From: JBGPEQ01 sp050180895
Lineage (GTDB): Bacteria > Pseudomonadota > Alphaproteobacteria > Dongiales > Dongiaceae
Assembly: GCA_050180895.1 (NCBI GenBank)
Contig: JBFXDS010000001.1
Span: 744,001-808,000 of the forward strand
Length of the DNA stretch: 64,000 nt
Direction of reading: 5' to 3'
The position numbers and the translations under genes were made by a program. This document shows positions 8,056-16,044 of the stretch, piece after piece (the stretch's first letter is position 1; the number at the start of each line of letters is the position of its first letter). Below the pieces are notes generated by a model. It had not been told where the DNA came from. It saw nothing but the letters and a program-made list of their open reading frames with translations, and ran no database searches.

Positions 8056-10121
8056 TGCAGCTGCGGGCTGTTGAGCTTAGGGACTGGCGATCGTATCGAC
8101 ACGCTCGCTTCGAGTTCCCAGTTCCGAAAGGGCGCCGCAACGTAATACTGATTCGCGGACCTAATGAGCACGGGAAAACGTCGTTCTTCGAAGCCGTCAC
8201 TCTGGGCTTGTTCGGGCGCGAAGGCCTATTTCTCGTGCCGCGTGCACGCGTCGCGACGAATGGAGATCTGTCAGATCGACAGGCCCTCACTTATAGCCAA
8301 TTCCTAGAAGGCACTCTTCACCGGCGTGCGATAGCGCAGGGCCGCCACAACTGTGCCGTCACGTTAGAATTTGAAGATGCCGACGGTGAACCTATTGCGC
8401 TTACCCGCAAGTGGTACTTTTCGGCGAATGGTCAACATAAACTCTATGATGACGAGCTCTTGATTTTCGAAGGTCAAGGGCACCGGCCCGTCGCGCCACC
8501 AGCAGCGGTAACCGACCGCGACGGCTGGTATCGCGACCTTATCGCGAGGACATTTCTCCCCGCGCCGCTCGCCGAGTTCTTCCTCTTCGACGGTGAGCAG
8601 GTTCAACGCTACGCCAACCGCGGCATGGCAGGCCAGGTCCGCCTGGGTATTGAGGGCTTGCTAGGGCTGCCGGTGCTTAAGAGCTTGAAGGAGTCGCTGC
8701 ACAAGTACGCACAAGCGCAGCGTGCAGGGGCTGTATCGCCCTCCGACAAGAAGGTCCGTCAAGTTGAACTTGAGATCGCGGGTTTAGATGGAGAGATCAC
8801 CGAAGAGCGCCGAAAACAGTCAGACGCGGTGGCTCTGCTACCCGGCCTCGAGGCAGAGAGCCAGGAGTTGCTGCAGCGCCTGGGCGGTGGCGGCGAGGGA
8901 ACGATGGCTTTGGTTGCGGACCTTATTCGCGAGGAGGAGCGTTTTAGAGCAGAAGCAGACCGCGCGACTGAAGCGCTCATGAAACTGTTGGGCGAAGATG
9001 TGGCACTCGCGCTCGCAGGTCCGAATCTTCGGAGTGAAACTGTTAGGCGATTGACGGCTGAGCAGACACGTGAGGGATGGGAAGCAGGCCGTGATCAAGG
9101 GAATGCGAACCTCGATCGATACGTTGCCGATCTTTCGCATCGCCTCGAATCGCTGAAACCTCCGTTTGACTTGGCGCAGCGGGAAATCGTTGCAGGTGCG
9201 GCGCGAGCGGCGTGGGATGCTCTATGGCACCCGGCCCCAGACGGTTGTGCGGAAAGCTATGTCCATGGTGGGCTCATGGGTGCCGGACGAACGCAGGCGA
9301 TCGAGCGGCTTGTAGTTGCTGGAAGCCGATCGGCCGCGGAACTTAGTGGCCTCGTGGTGACCATTCGATCTTCGGTAGAAACCGCAGAGGCCAAGAAACG
9401 GGAGCGGCTCTCGCTAGAGCAGAAGGCTCCAGAAGCTGAGCGCCTCAGCGTCCGTCTAAAGGAAGTCAGCGAGGAAATTGGGAGGCTCCGCCAACAGCGG
9501 GACACCGCAGGTCGCGCGGCTGACGCGCTTGAGGGACAGCTTGTGCAGAAGCGTGCGGAACTAGGGCGTTACACGGATAGCATCGGGCGGGGAGCGCCGG
9601 CGCTCCGCAGGGCGGCTCAGGCAGAGACCGCAGCGGATCTCATCGAAGCAATCCTCAAGGATGCGATCCCCACGCAAGTGAAGGCCGTGGCTGAGGCGAT
9701 GACCACGGCCTGGAAGTCTATGGCTCACATGTCTGAGCGTGTGGATCGAATCGAGATCACCCCGGAATGTGAAGTCAAGATGTTGAATCGAAAAGGAGAA
9801 AACCTTCACGAGATCGAGAAGTCTGCTGGAGCGAGTCAGGTCTTCACACAGGCGCTCATCTGGGCGATCACACACGTTAGTAGCCAAGATTTCCCGTTCG
9901 TGGTGGACACACCGCTTGCGCGCCTCAGTCGGGATCAGCGGCTAGGCGTCCTTAAGACCTTCACCGACCGTCCTGGGCAGGTGATACTCTTGTCCACGGA
10001 CGAGGAAGTGGTGGGGGACAAGCTCGATGCGATTCGCGACCGGATCGCGTCCGCATTCCAGCTGCGTGTGCGCAGCGATGACGGGGTTTCCGTCACAAGC
10101 GTTGATAACGACCCGCTCTGA
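8055..10121 (+). CDS. dndD: DNA phosphorothioation ATPase DndD (SMC/Rad50-like)
   Basis: A 688-residue SMC-like ATPase. The N-terminus MQLRAVELRDWRSYRHARFE leads to Walker A GPNEHGKTSFFEA at about 36-48. EFFLFDGEQVQRYA (about 175-190) is a DndD hallmark. A long charged coiled-coil-like middle runs from about 230 to 560. The C-terminal head has the Q/signature region ASQVFTQALIWAI, Walker B FPFVVDTPLARLSRDQR and the switch VILLSTDEEV. DndD is thought to supply ATP-driven DNA handling during sulfur insertion by DndC. It is coupled to the small gene upstream (TGATG) and followed after 11 bases by the DndE fusion. Confidence 0.9.
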   Translation: MQLRAVELRDWRSYRHARFEFPVPKGRRNVILIRGPNEHGKTSFFEAVTLGLFGREGLFLVPRARVATNGDLSDRQALTYSQFLEGTLHRRAIAQGRHNCAVTLEFEDADGEPIALTRKWYFSANGQHKLYDDELLIFEGQGHRPVAPPAAVTDRDGWYRDLIARTFLPAPLAEFFLFDGEQVQRYANRGMAGQVRLGIEGLLGLPVLKSLKESLHKYAQAQRAGAVSPSDKKVRQVELEIAGLDGEITEERRKQSDAVALLPGLEAESQELLQRLGGGGEGTMALVADLIREEERFRAEADRATEALMKLLGEDVALALAGPNLRSETVRRLTAEQTREGWEAGRDQGNANLDRYVADLSHRLESLKPPFDLAQREIVAGAARAAWDALWHPAPDGCAESYVHGGLMGAGRTQAIERLVVAGSRSAAELSGLVVTIRSSVETAEAKKRERLSLEQKAPEAERLSVRLKEVSEEIGRLRQQRDTAGRAADALEGQLVQKRAELGRYTDSIGRGAPALRRAAQAETAADLIEAILKDAIPTQVKAVAEAMTTAWKSMAHMSERVDRIEITPECEVKMLNRKGENLHEIEKSAGASQVFTQALIWAITHVSSQDFPFVVDTPLARLSRDQRLGVLKTFTDRPGQVILLSTDEEVVGDKLDAIRDRIASAFQLRVRSDDGVSVTSVDNDPL

Positions 10122-10132
10122 GCGAGAACGGT

Positions 10133-11665
10133 ATGCCTCTTAGTGTCATAGAGATTTCGAACGCGCAGTACCGGACGACGAGATCTGCGGACGAACGGTG
10201 TGGCGACCTGTTGAAAAAGCTTGGTTACAAGGTACGCTATCTGGCAGCTAGGCTCGCCATCGCCCGCTCCTTATCCCGGCCAGAACCACCATCGTCGTCT
10301 GAGGTAGAGAACGATGACGAAGCAGGCAGTCCGATACGGGGTCAACAACTCTTCGGTGATGGTGGCGACCCGGCCGCATGGCTTGCGCTCGTCACCCAGC
10401 GTTCGGGCCGCGCTGACCTAACCCGCAAGGAGTTCCAGGCACTCGTCTCGGCGCACTGGCGGCGCGGGGCTGATCTTCTGACGAAGGATTGGGAAGAAGC
10501 CAACGGGAGCCTTTCGGCTTTCGTGACTCGCTTAGCCGACCTAGCGAATCTCGCTGTTGGTGATGGTGGCCGGCCGCCGACGGCCGCCCCAGATTCCCCA
10601 CCTCTGCTTGCTGGTTCAATTGTCCTTCCTGTGGGCCCTATTGCTGAAGACGCGCAAACCGGTGAACCCGTTATCTTCCCCCTCAACGCGCCGGGGGGCA
10701 GCCCACATGTGGCGATCATGGGCGGCACGAATTCCGGCAAGACCTACTGTGCCATAACGATGCTGAAGCGGATGCGCACTTTCGGTTCGATTCCGATACT
10801 CGCCTTCGACTTTAAAGGAGATCTTTCGGAGAAACTCGCACCCGCGATTGGCGCTGAAGTGGTCTCGCCGCCGCGTGTCCCTGTTCCGCTTCACGTACTT
10901 TCGATCCAGGGGAACGACGAGACGAGCCTGCGTGAGGCAGCGGGGCGCATTCGAGAATCGGTCGGTAGAGTCAAGGCTTCCAAGCTCAGTGGCGTGCAAT
11001 CCGACGCGCTGCGAGAGTCAGTGTTGCAGGTTCTACGGTCCCAGACACGGACTGGCGCGCCCGCAACACTCGCGGATGTTGCCCGAGCCTTAGCAGCTGA
11101 GTACCAGCGCCGGAGCCGCAATCCCGATGAATTGACTGCGACTCTGAACGAACTCACACAATTCGTCCTGTTCTCTGCACAGATGTCGCTGGCCGACTTC
11201 TTCGCTCGTAGCTGGATCATCCGGCTTCCCCAGGATGGCACGGCCGAGGTCCGCAGGCTCGTGATCAACTTGACGCTAGATGCTCTGGATCGCTGGCTGA
11301 ACGCGCTGCCGGATTCGCCGTCTACCGATGGTCGTCGTGCGGTTCGCCATTTGTGTATGCTCGATGAGGCGCACGTAATACTAGCGACGAAACTGCCTGC
11401 ACTCGGGAACCTCATACGGATGAGCCGCTCCAAAGGTGGCGTCATTATGCTGATTTCTCAGTCTCCGGATGACTTCGAGGGTGAGGACGAAGCATTTCTG
11501 GACAACATGGGTTTAACGCTCGCGTTCAATACCCAGGCAAAGCCAGGGCCAACTCGCACAATATTCGGAGCCGGGGCATCGCTTGCCGATCTTGCTGTCG
11601 GAGAGGCACTTTGCCGGATACGAACCGAGGCGAAGACTCGGCGGGTGACGGTGTGGCGTCCCTAA
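10133..11665 (+). CDS. DndE-like domain fused to a HerA/FtsK-type ATPase
   Basis: A 510-residue protein. Residues about 1-135 resemble DndE: IEISNAQYRTTRSADERCGD, then LAARLAIARSL, later DPAAWLALVTQRSGRADLTR and LVSAHWRRGADLL. DndE is normally a free protein of roughly 110 residues that binds nicked DNA. After a Pro/Gly linker, about 170-510 is a HerA/FtsK-like motor with Walker A GGTNSGKTYCAITML near 196-208, a FDFKGDL strand, Walker B LCMLDEAHVIL near 409 and a MLISQSPDDF sensor. The known restriction partner DndH is also a HerA/FtsK-type ATPase, so this could combine modification and restriction parts; that is inference. It is the last intact gene of the operon. Confidence 0.75.
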   Translation: MPLSVIEISNAQYRTTRSADERCGDLLKKLGYKVRYLAARLAIARSLSRPEPPSSSEVENDDEAGSPIRGQQLFGDGGDPAAWLALVTQRSGRADLTRKEFQALVSAHWRRGADLLTKDWEEANGSLSAFVTRLADLANLAVGDGGRPPTAAPDSPPLLAGSIVLPVGPIAEDAQTGEPVIFPLNAPGGSPHVAIMGGTNSGKTYCAITMLKRMRTFGSIPILAFDFKGDLSEKLAPAIGAEVVSPPRVPVPLHVLSIQGNDETSLREAAGRIRESVGRVKASKLSGVQSDALRESVLQVLRSQTRTGAPATLADVARALAAEYQRRSRNPDELTATLNELTQFVLFSAQMSLADFFARSWIIRLPQDGTAEVRRLVINLTLDALDRWLNALPDSPSTDGRRAVRHLCMLDEAHVILATKLPALGNLIRMSRSKGGVIMLISQSPDDFEGEDEAFLDNMGLTLAFNTQAKPGPTRTIFGAGASLADLAVGEALCRIRTEAKTRRVTVWRP

Positions 11666-11992
11666 ACGTTGACGATCGCTTCTTCGCCTATCAGAAGCAG
11701 GCATGTTATGTCGGCTTTGGCCGAGTGACTCAACCGGTGACGATGGCGAAGGACTTTAGAGTCAACGGCACCGCGTTGACGGATCTGAAGCTGCAGCAAC
11801 CGAACCTTGCGCATGACAAGGGACGATCCGAAGATCGCAGAGTACGTCATCGGCGTCGATTGGCTTAAGACCTATCCGGTGGGGGAAGCCAAGACCTTCG
11901 ATGGCGCGTTCGCCAATCCCAACATTGTCTGCCGGCTGCGCGATCCAAGGACAATCGATTTTCTTAAACAGGCCTTTTCTGCAGACATCTGA
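11666..11992 (+). pseudogene. Frameshifted EVE-like domain fragment
   Basis: Directly after the DndE fusion one frame reads LNVDDRFFAYQKQACYVGFG, RVTQPVTMAKDFRVNGTALT and LKLQQPNLAHD. At about 11815 the frame shifts and continues TRDDPKIAEYVIGVDWLKTY, FANPNIVCRLRDPRTIDFLK and QAFSADI before a stop at 11992. GDRxFAY..YVGxGxVT..FANxNxVCRLRD..TLxFL is an EVE-domain-like pattern (modified-base recognition, PUA-like fold) often seen in restriction-associated proteins. The N-terminal start of the domain is missing and a one-base shift breaks the rest. It marks the downstream edge of the Dnd module. Confidence 0.6.
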
Positions 11993-12010
11993 TTTGCGAC
12001 TCCTCCCGCG

Positions 12011-12239
12011 CTACGCCCGCTTGGCCGTCACTTCATAGGGCCTAATCTGCAGGTCTGCCGGGGGATGCCCAGGCCGTGCTGCGGTCGCGGGCGTTCCGGT
12101 TCGAAATGTGCCCATGCTCCTTTCGCCGGCCCCGGATCGTTGCGGCGTCGATCTTGTCGTACTCCGCATGCGTTCCGTGCCGATATGCCTGGGCCTTGAC
12201 CCGGATACGTTGACTCCTCATGAGACAGCACGAACGCAT
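12011..12239 (-). pseudogene. Degraded higBA toxin-antitoxin remnant
   Basis: On the minus strand about 12179-12135 reads HGTHAEYDKIDAATI, the conserved C-terminus of HigB-type mRNA interferase toxins. Further on, GLGIP (about 12072), then after a frame change LQIRPYEVTAKRA ending at 12011, resembles the tail of HigA-type antitoxins (GLGIPADxLIRPYE). The two pieces are in the toxin-antitoxin order of higBA operons. Both are truncated and out of frame, so nothing functional is expected. Confidence 0.55.
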
Positions 12240-12248
12240 CGTCCGCGA

Positions 12249-12680
12249 TCATTCCGTCCGCTTGGTCGCCGCCAACGACGAAGCCTTCGCCCGCCTCAGC
12301 AGCGCTTCCTTTATCGCGTCGAACAGTTTCGGCGGCAGCATGCCATAGGCGAACTGGCTGGCGCTGCCGGGTATCGGCCGTAGGTCCGGACCCGGCCAGA
12401 TGAACCTGTTGACCTCGCTGATGACCACCCAGCTCGGCTGATCATCGAGGCCGAGGCGTTGGCGTGTTCGCGGCGGGATCTCGATGCCGTCCTCGGCTGC
12501 CGGCGGCGAATGCGTGATGGGAACGACCGTGACCACGGCGTCCCCTGCCGCATCCTGCTTGGCCAGGACGATCGCGCAGGGGCGCGACTTCTCCGCTTCC
12601 TCATGGCCCTCGGCATGCCGGCGTGCCCACAGATAGGCATAGCCGATGACGAGGCCGGGCTCGGGGTCAGGCAGCGCCAT
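12249..12680 (-). CDS. PemK/MazF-like toxin of a type II toxin-antitoxin pair
   Basis: A 143-residue protein of the growth-inhibitor PemK-like group. PGLVIGYAYLWARRHAEGHE, SRPCAIVLAK, VVTVVPITHSPP, RTRQRLGLDDQPSWVVISEV and NRFIWPGPDLRPI follow the MazF/PemK beta-barrel order, with the substrate-facing GY.LW and a P-x-T/S core strand. Such toxins usually cleave mRNA; activity here is not shown. It lies 21 bases downstream of the Phd-like antitoxin gene on the same strand, the usual antitoxin-first order. It appears full length, unlike the other toxins in this window. Confidence 0.8.
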   Translation of the reverse strand: MALPDPEPGLVIGYAYLWARRHAEGHEEAEKSRPCAIVLAKQDAAGDAVVTVVPITHSPPAAEDGIEIPPRTRQRLGLDDQPSWVVISEVNRFIWPGPDLRPIPGSASQFAYGMLPPKLFDAIKEALLRRAKASSLAATKRTE

Positions 12681-12701
12681 GCGACCGGCGTGCGAGGCTG
12701 A

Positions 12702-12956
12702 TTAACCTTCGAGTTCCTCGTCGAGACGAGCATGCCGGGTATCGACTTTGGCCGCGGCAATGGCCGCCAAATCACCCTCCGACAACTCCTCGACGCGCAA
12801 CGCTTCGCGGTCGCGCCGCTTCAGCCTCTGGTACTCCTCGACGGAGACGAGGACCGTTCTCGATCGTCCGTTCCTGGTGACGAAGACCGGCTCGACCAGC
12901 GCCTTGTCCTGATAGACGCCGATATTCCGCTGAAACTCCGCTGCGGGTACCTTCAT
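12702..12956 (-). CDS. Phd/YefM-like antitoxin
   Basis: An 84-residue protein beginning MKVPAAEFQRNIGVYQDKAL and continuing VEPVFVTRNGRSRTVLVSVE and EYQRLKRRD. This is the Phd/YefM DNA-binding fold: an N-terminal strand and helix, the VTRNGR.R.VLVS.EEY motif, and a charged C-terminal toxin-binding tail. It precedes the PemK-like toxin on the same strand and should neutralise it and repress the operon. A palindrome at 12991-13010, 35 bases upstream, is a candidate operator. Confidence 0.85.
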   Translation of the reverse strand: MKVPAAEFQRNIGVYQDKALVEPVFVTRNGRSRTVLVSVEEYQRLKRRDREALRVEELSEGDLAAIAAAKVDTRHARLDEELEG

Positions 12957-12990
12957 TTTTTAACTCCGATTGCATGAATCAAGTAAACTA

Positions 12991-13010
12991 TGCATTATCC
13001 AGATAATACA
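12991..13010. promoter_or_regulatory. Candidate operator of the phd-pemK operon
   Basis: TGCATTATCCAGATAATACA is a near-perfect palindrome: TGnATTATC and GATAATnCA around a central CA. It lies 35 bases upstream of the antitoxin start, in an AT-rich promoter-like stretch. Autoregulation through such a site is usual for Phd/YefM systems. Confidence 0.55.
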
Positions 13011-13065
13011 TGTTCTATATGAGCGCGTCCAGCTGTCAAAAACCCAAAAGTTGGGTGGGGGCCCC

Positions 13066-13097
13066 TTGACATTTGCGCATGAGTTCATATTTTGTTC
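13066..13097 (+). promoter_or_regulatory. SOS promoter with LexA box
   Basis: TTGACA at 13066-13071 and a weak -10, TATTTT at 13088-13093, are 16 bases apart. The alphaproteobacterial LexA box GTTCATATTTTGTTC (GTTC-N7-GTTC) occupies 13083-13097 over the -10. An intact LexA-controlled gene does not follow; only a 41-codon frame does. A second such promoter is at 29463-29491. Confidence 0.65.
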
Positions 13098-13132
13098 TGA
13101 AGCGCTTTTGCCGGTCAATAGCCGGAGAGAGC

Positions 13133-13258
13133 GTGGCGGTCTTTGACATCGTGTATCAGTCGGCAAGCCACCGCTTCGCCTCGTCACCGAAAGCGGCACA
13201 GCAGGACGCGGCCCATCGGACCAAACTGACCGTCGTACGCAAAATGCAACAGGGTTGA
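13133..13258 (+). CDS. Short open frame behind the SOS promoter, possibly a truncated gene
   Basis: GGAGAGA precedes a GTG at 13133, giving 41 codons: MAVFDIVYQSASHRFASSPK, then AAQQDAAHRTKLTVVRKMQQ and G. I do not recognise the family. The 15 bases TTTGACATCGTGTAT near its start recur at 29523, again just behind a LexA-box promoter, where they encode FDIVY in a frame that runs into repeats. The frame may be the surviving start of an SOS gene or a genuine small protein. The rest of the 12957-13415 gap shows nothing else I can support. Confidence 0.35.
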   Translation: MAVFDIVYQSASHRFASSPKAAQQDAAHRTKLTVVRKMQQG

Positions 13259-13415
13259 ACTTCGTGTTTTGCGAGTCGACCATCCCAGGGTAAGCGGCCT
13301 TTGGTCCAGCGGTCGCGTCGCCTGCTCCATCGCCCGGTTCCCCGCCCGCCTTGATCTCGCCCCCGCCGGCGGGTAAGTCACGCCGCCCATCCCTGCCCGC
13401 ATCCCTGGAGGTGCC

Positions 13416-14774
13416 ATGACGCCGGGCGCCCGCCTGCAGGCGGCGATCGACCTGTTGACCGAGATCCACGGCGGCAGCGCGCCGGCCGATCGCACGGTCG
13501 CCGCCTTCTTCCGCGGCCGGCGCTACATCGGCGGCCAGGACCGGCGCGCCGTCGTCGACCGCGTCTACGCCGTCCTCCGCCACCGCGCCCGCCTCGATTG
13601 GTGGCTGGCGCGCGCGGCCGGCGGCGGGGCGGGGGACGCCCTCGGGTTTAACCCGGGGACCAACCGCCTGCGCATGCTCGCTGCGCTCGCCATCCTCGAG
13701 GGCTGGTCGGCGGACCGCATCGCCGGCGCCTTCGACGGCGGGCAGTACCGGCCGGCCCGCCTCAGCCGGCACGAGACCGAGCTGGCGCACAAGCTCGCCG
13801 GCAAGAGCCTCGGCCATCCCGAGCAGCCGGCCTGGGTCCGCCTCGAGATCCCGCCCTGGCTCGAGCACCAGCTGCGCAACCTCTTCGGCCCGCGGCTCGA
13901 GGCGGAGGCCGCCGCCCTCGGCGTCGAGGCGCCGCTCGATCTGCGCGTCAACACGCTGAAGGCCACGCGCGCGGAAGCCATCGCGGCGCTCGCCGCCGCC
14001 GGCATCACGGCCGAGCCCACGCCGCTCTCGCCCATCGGCCTGCGCGTCCAGGGCCGGCCGCCGCTGGCCACCCTGCCGCCCTTCCGCGACGGCCTCGTCG
14101 AGGTGCAGGACGAGGGCTCCCAGCTCGTCGCCCTGCTGGCCGATGCGCGGCCGGGCCTGCGCGTCGTCGATTTCTGCGCCGGCGCCGGCGGCAAGACCCT
14201 GGCGATGGCGGCGCAGATGCGCAACAAGGGCCACATCGTCGCCTGCGACGTGCTGCGCGGCCGCGTCGACCGCGCCGCCGTCCGCCTCAACCGCGCCGGC
14301 GTCCACAATGTCGAGCGGCGCGGCCTCTCGACGGAGCGCGATCCCTGGGTCAAGCGTCACGCCCGCGGCTTCGACCGCGTGCTGGTCGACGCGCCCTGCA
14401 GCGGCGTCGGCACCTGGCGGCGCAATCCGGATGCCAAATGGCGCTTCGGCAAGGAGGACCTCGCCGCCGTGATCGACCTGCAGCGCCGCATCCTCGACAG
14501 CGCCGCCCGTCTGGTGAAGCCCGGCGGCCGCCTTATATATGCTACCTGCTCCCTGCTGCCGTCGGAGAACGCCGCGCAAGTGACTGCATTCCTGAACGAG
14601 CATCCGGACTTCGCGCTCCGCCCCGTCGCCGACCTCTGGCCGGAGGCGGTCGGCGGCGCCATCCCCGCCGCCGGTGAGACGCTGCAGCTCACGCCCGCCA
14701 GCCACGGCACCGACGGCTTCTTCGTCGCCGTGCTCGAGTGGAGCGCCGCGCCCGCCGCGCGTGAGTCGGCATGA
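13416..14774 (+). CDS. rsmB: 16S rRNA m5C methyltransferase, RsmB family
   Basis: A 452-residue RsmB/NOP-family enzyme that makes 5-methylcytosine in 16S rRNA using SAM. SAM motif I is VVDFCAGAGGKTLAMAAQM near residues 250-268. The catalytic regions are LVDAPCSGVGTWRRNPDAKW near 324-343 and LIYATCSLLPSENA near 374-387, with the two conserved Cys of m5C enzymes. An N-terminal helical region of about 150 residues precedes the catalytic part. The gene sits between guaB and guaA, a common alphaproteobacterial arrangement. Its stop overlaps the start of a GNAT gene (ATGA). Confidence 0.92.
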   Translation: MTPGARLQAAIDLLTEIHGGSAPADRTVAAFFRGRRYIGGQDRRAVVDRVYAVLRHRARLDWWLARAAGGGAGDALGFNPGTNRLRMLAALAILEGWSADRIAGAFDGGQYRPARLSRHETELAHKLAGKSLGHPEQPAWVRLEIPPWLEHQLRNLFGPRLEAEAAALGVEAPLDLRVNTLKATRAEAIAALAAAGITAEPTPLSPIGLRVQGRPPLATLPPFRDGLVEVQDEGSQLVALLADARPGLRVVDFCAGAGGKTLAMAAQMRNKGHIVACDVLRGRVDRAAVRLNRAGVHNVERRGLSTERDPWVKRHARGFDRVLVDAPCSGVGTWRRNPDAKWRFGKEDLAAVIDLQRRILDSAARLVKPGGRLIYATCSLLPSENAAQVTAFLNEHPDFALRPVADLWPEAVGGAIPAAGETLQLTPASHGTDGFFVAVLEWSAAPAARESA

Positions 14775-15334
14775 CCGCCACCGCCGCCTGCCGCATCCGC
14801 CGCGCCGTGCCGGGCGACGCCCGCGGCATCGCCCGCGTGCATGTGGAGACCTGGCGCTCGGCCTATGCCGGCATCCTGCCCGACCGCGTCATCGTGCAGA
14901 TGTCGGTGGACGAGAAGGCCGCCGCCTGGCGCCAGCTCGTCCAGCGCCAGGACGCGGTCGAGGCCGTGATCGTCGCCGACCTCGACGGTGCCGGCATCAT
15001 CGGCTTCGCCAGCTGCGGCCCCTCCGGCCCGGAGGGCATGGCCGACTATGACGGCGAGATCCACACGCTCTACGTGGCGCCGGACTGGCAGGAGCAGGGC
15101 ATCGGCCGCGCGCTGCTCTGCGGCTGCTTCCGCGTGCTGGCCGCGGCCGAGATCGCCGCCGCCTATCTCTGGGTGCTCGCCGACAACCCCTCGCGCTTCT
15201 TCTACCAGGCCATGGGTGGCGCCCGCATCGGCGAGCGCGAGGAGCGCCTGTGGGGCACCGCCGTCCAGGAGATCGCCTATGGCTGGCCCGACCTCACCTC
15301 GCTCCCCAGCGCCTGCCGCGGCGTCGGCGATTGA
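14771..15334 (+). CDS. GNAT family N-acetyltransferase
   Basis: A 187-residue protein with the GNAT fold: RIRRAVPGDARGIARVHVET at the start, then the acetyl-CoA loop IHTLYVAPDWQEQGIGRALL near residues 95-115 with the Q-x-x-G-x-G/A signature, and ADNPSRFFYQAMGGARIGER near 137-157. The WRSAYAGILPD segment is typical of the uncharacterised RimI/YjaB-like group. The acceptor cannot be predicted. It overlaps rsmB by four bases and is probably cotranscribed. Confidence 0.88.
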   Translation: MTATAACRIRRAVPGDARGIARVHVETWRSAYAGILPDRVIVQMSVDEKAAAWRQLVQRQDAVEAVIVADLDGAGIIGFASCGPSGPEGMADYDGEIHTLYVAPDWQEQGIGRALLCGCFRVLAAAEIAAAYLWVLADNPSRFFYQAMGGARIGEREERLWGTAVQEIAYGWPDLTSLPSACRGVGD

Positions 15335-15410
15335 CCACGCTTGCGTCCCGTCCGGAGGCGCTGGCCGTTGATGGCGGCCTCGCGTATAATGCAATGCTCC
15401 GGAGGCACGC

Positions 15411-15674
15411 ATGACAATAGCCATCAGGCCCGAGCTCGAGCGCAAGATTGTCGACAAGGTCAGGAGCGGCCGCTACGCATCCGCCGATGATGTCGTGAGC
15501 GATGCCCTCGATCTGCTCGACAAGGTCGAGGCCGCTGAGCAGGCGTGGAAAGCTGACATCCAGGACAAGATCGCGGAAGGATGGGCGCAGGCCGAGCGCG
15601 GCGAAATCACTCCGGCGGATATTGCCTTTGCACGGCTGCGTGAGCGCATCGATCGGAAGCGTCCTAGGGCGTGA
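15411..15674 (+). CDS. ParD-like antitoxin
   Basis: An 87-residue ribbon-helix-helix protein. TIAIRPELERKIVDKVRSGR and YASADDVVSDALDLLDKVE form the DNA-binding N-terminus of ParD/CopG antitoxins. A charged C-terminal arm (EAAEQAWKADIQDKIAEGWA) would wrap its toxin. GGAGG precedes the ATG, and a TATAAT box at 15385-15390 may serve as -10. The stop overlaps the GTG of a parE frame (GTGA), but that toxin is broken, so the antitoxin is apparently an orphan. Confidence 0.85.
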   Translation: MTIAIRPELERKIVDKVRSGRYASADDVVSDALDLLDKVEAAEQAWKADIQDKIAEGWAQAERGEITPADIAFARLRERIDRKRPRA

Positions 15675-15983
15675 GGCGCTACGGTCTTACCCCAGCAGCC
15701 GAAAACGATCTCGCTGCCATTTTCGAGTACATCGCCGAGAGAAACCCGGGTGCCGCCGATCGCGTGTTGAATGCGCTCATCGGGCCTTCGACCGATTGGC
15801 CGATCATCCGAAGCTTGGTCACCGCCGTGCCGACCTGACGGAACTCCCGGTGCGATTCTGGGCGAGCGCGGATATATGATTGTCTATCGCGGCGAATCGA
15901 AGATCGAGATCCTGCGTGTCCTACATGGGCGGCGCGATGTTGCGGCCGAGCTCGCACGACCGACCCGACCAACCGGAGATTGA
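15671..15983 (+). pseudogene. Broken ParE/RelE-like toxin gene
   Basis: From GTG at 15671 the frame reads RRYGLTPAAENDLAAIFEYI and AERNPGAADRVLNALI. At about 15780 the sense moves to a second frame (RAFDRLADHPKLGHRRADLT, ELPVRFW). At about 15870 it moves to a third (GYMIVYRGESKIEILRVLHG, RRDVAAEL), ending with TGA at 15983. Put together these form a complete ParE toxin of about 100 residues. Two small indels break it, the first consistent with loss of one C in CTCATCGGG. The toxin is therefore inactive unless recoding occurs. Confidence 0.8.
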
Positions 15984-16044
15984 CTCTGGGACGTCTTCCA
16001 AGCTTGCGTCTCGCCCGCGACTCTGAGATGACTGCGCGCTTCCG

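Noticed and set aside
12960..14705. A 581-codon open frame on the minus strand opposite rsmB
   Set aside because: It is antisense to the well-supported rsmB gene, rich in Ala, Gly and Arg as expected from third-position bias, and has no recognisable motif.
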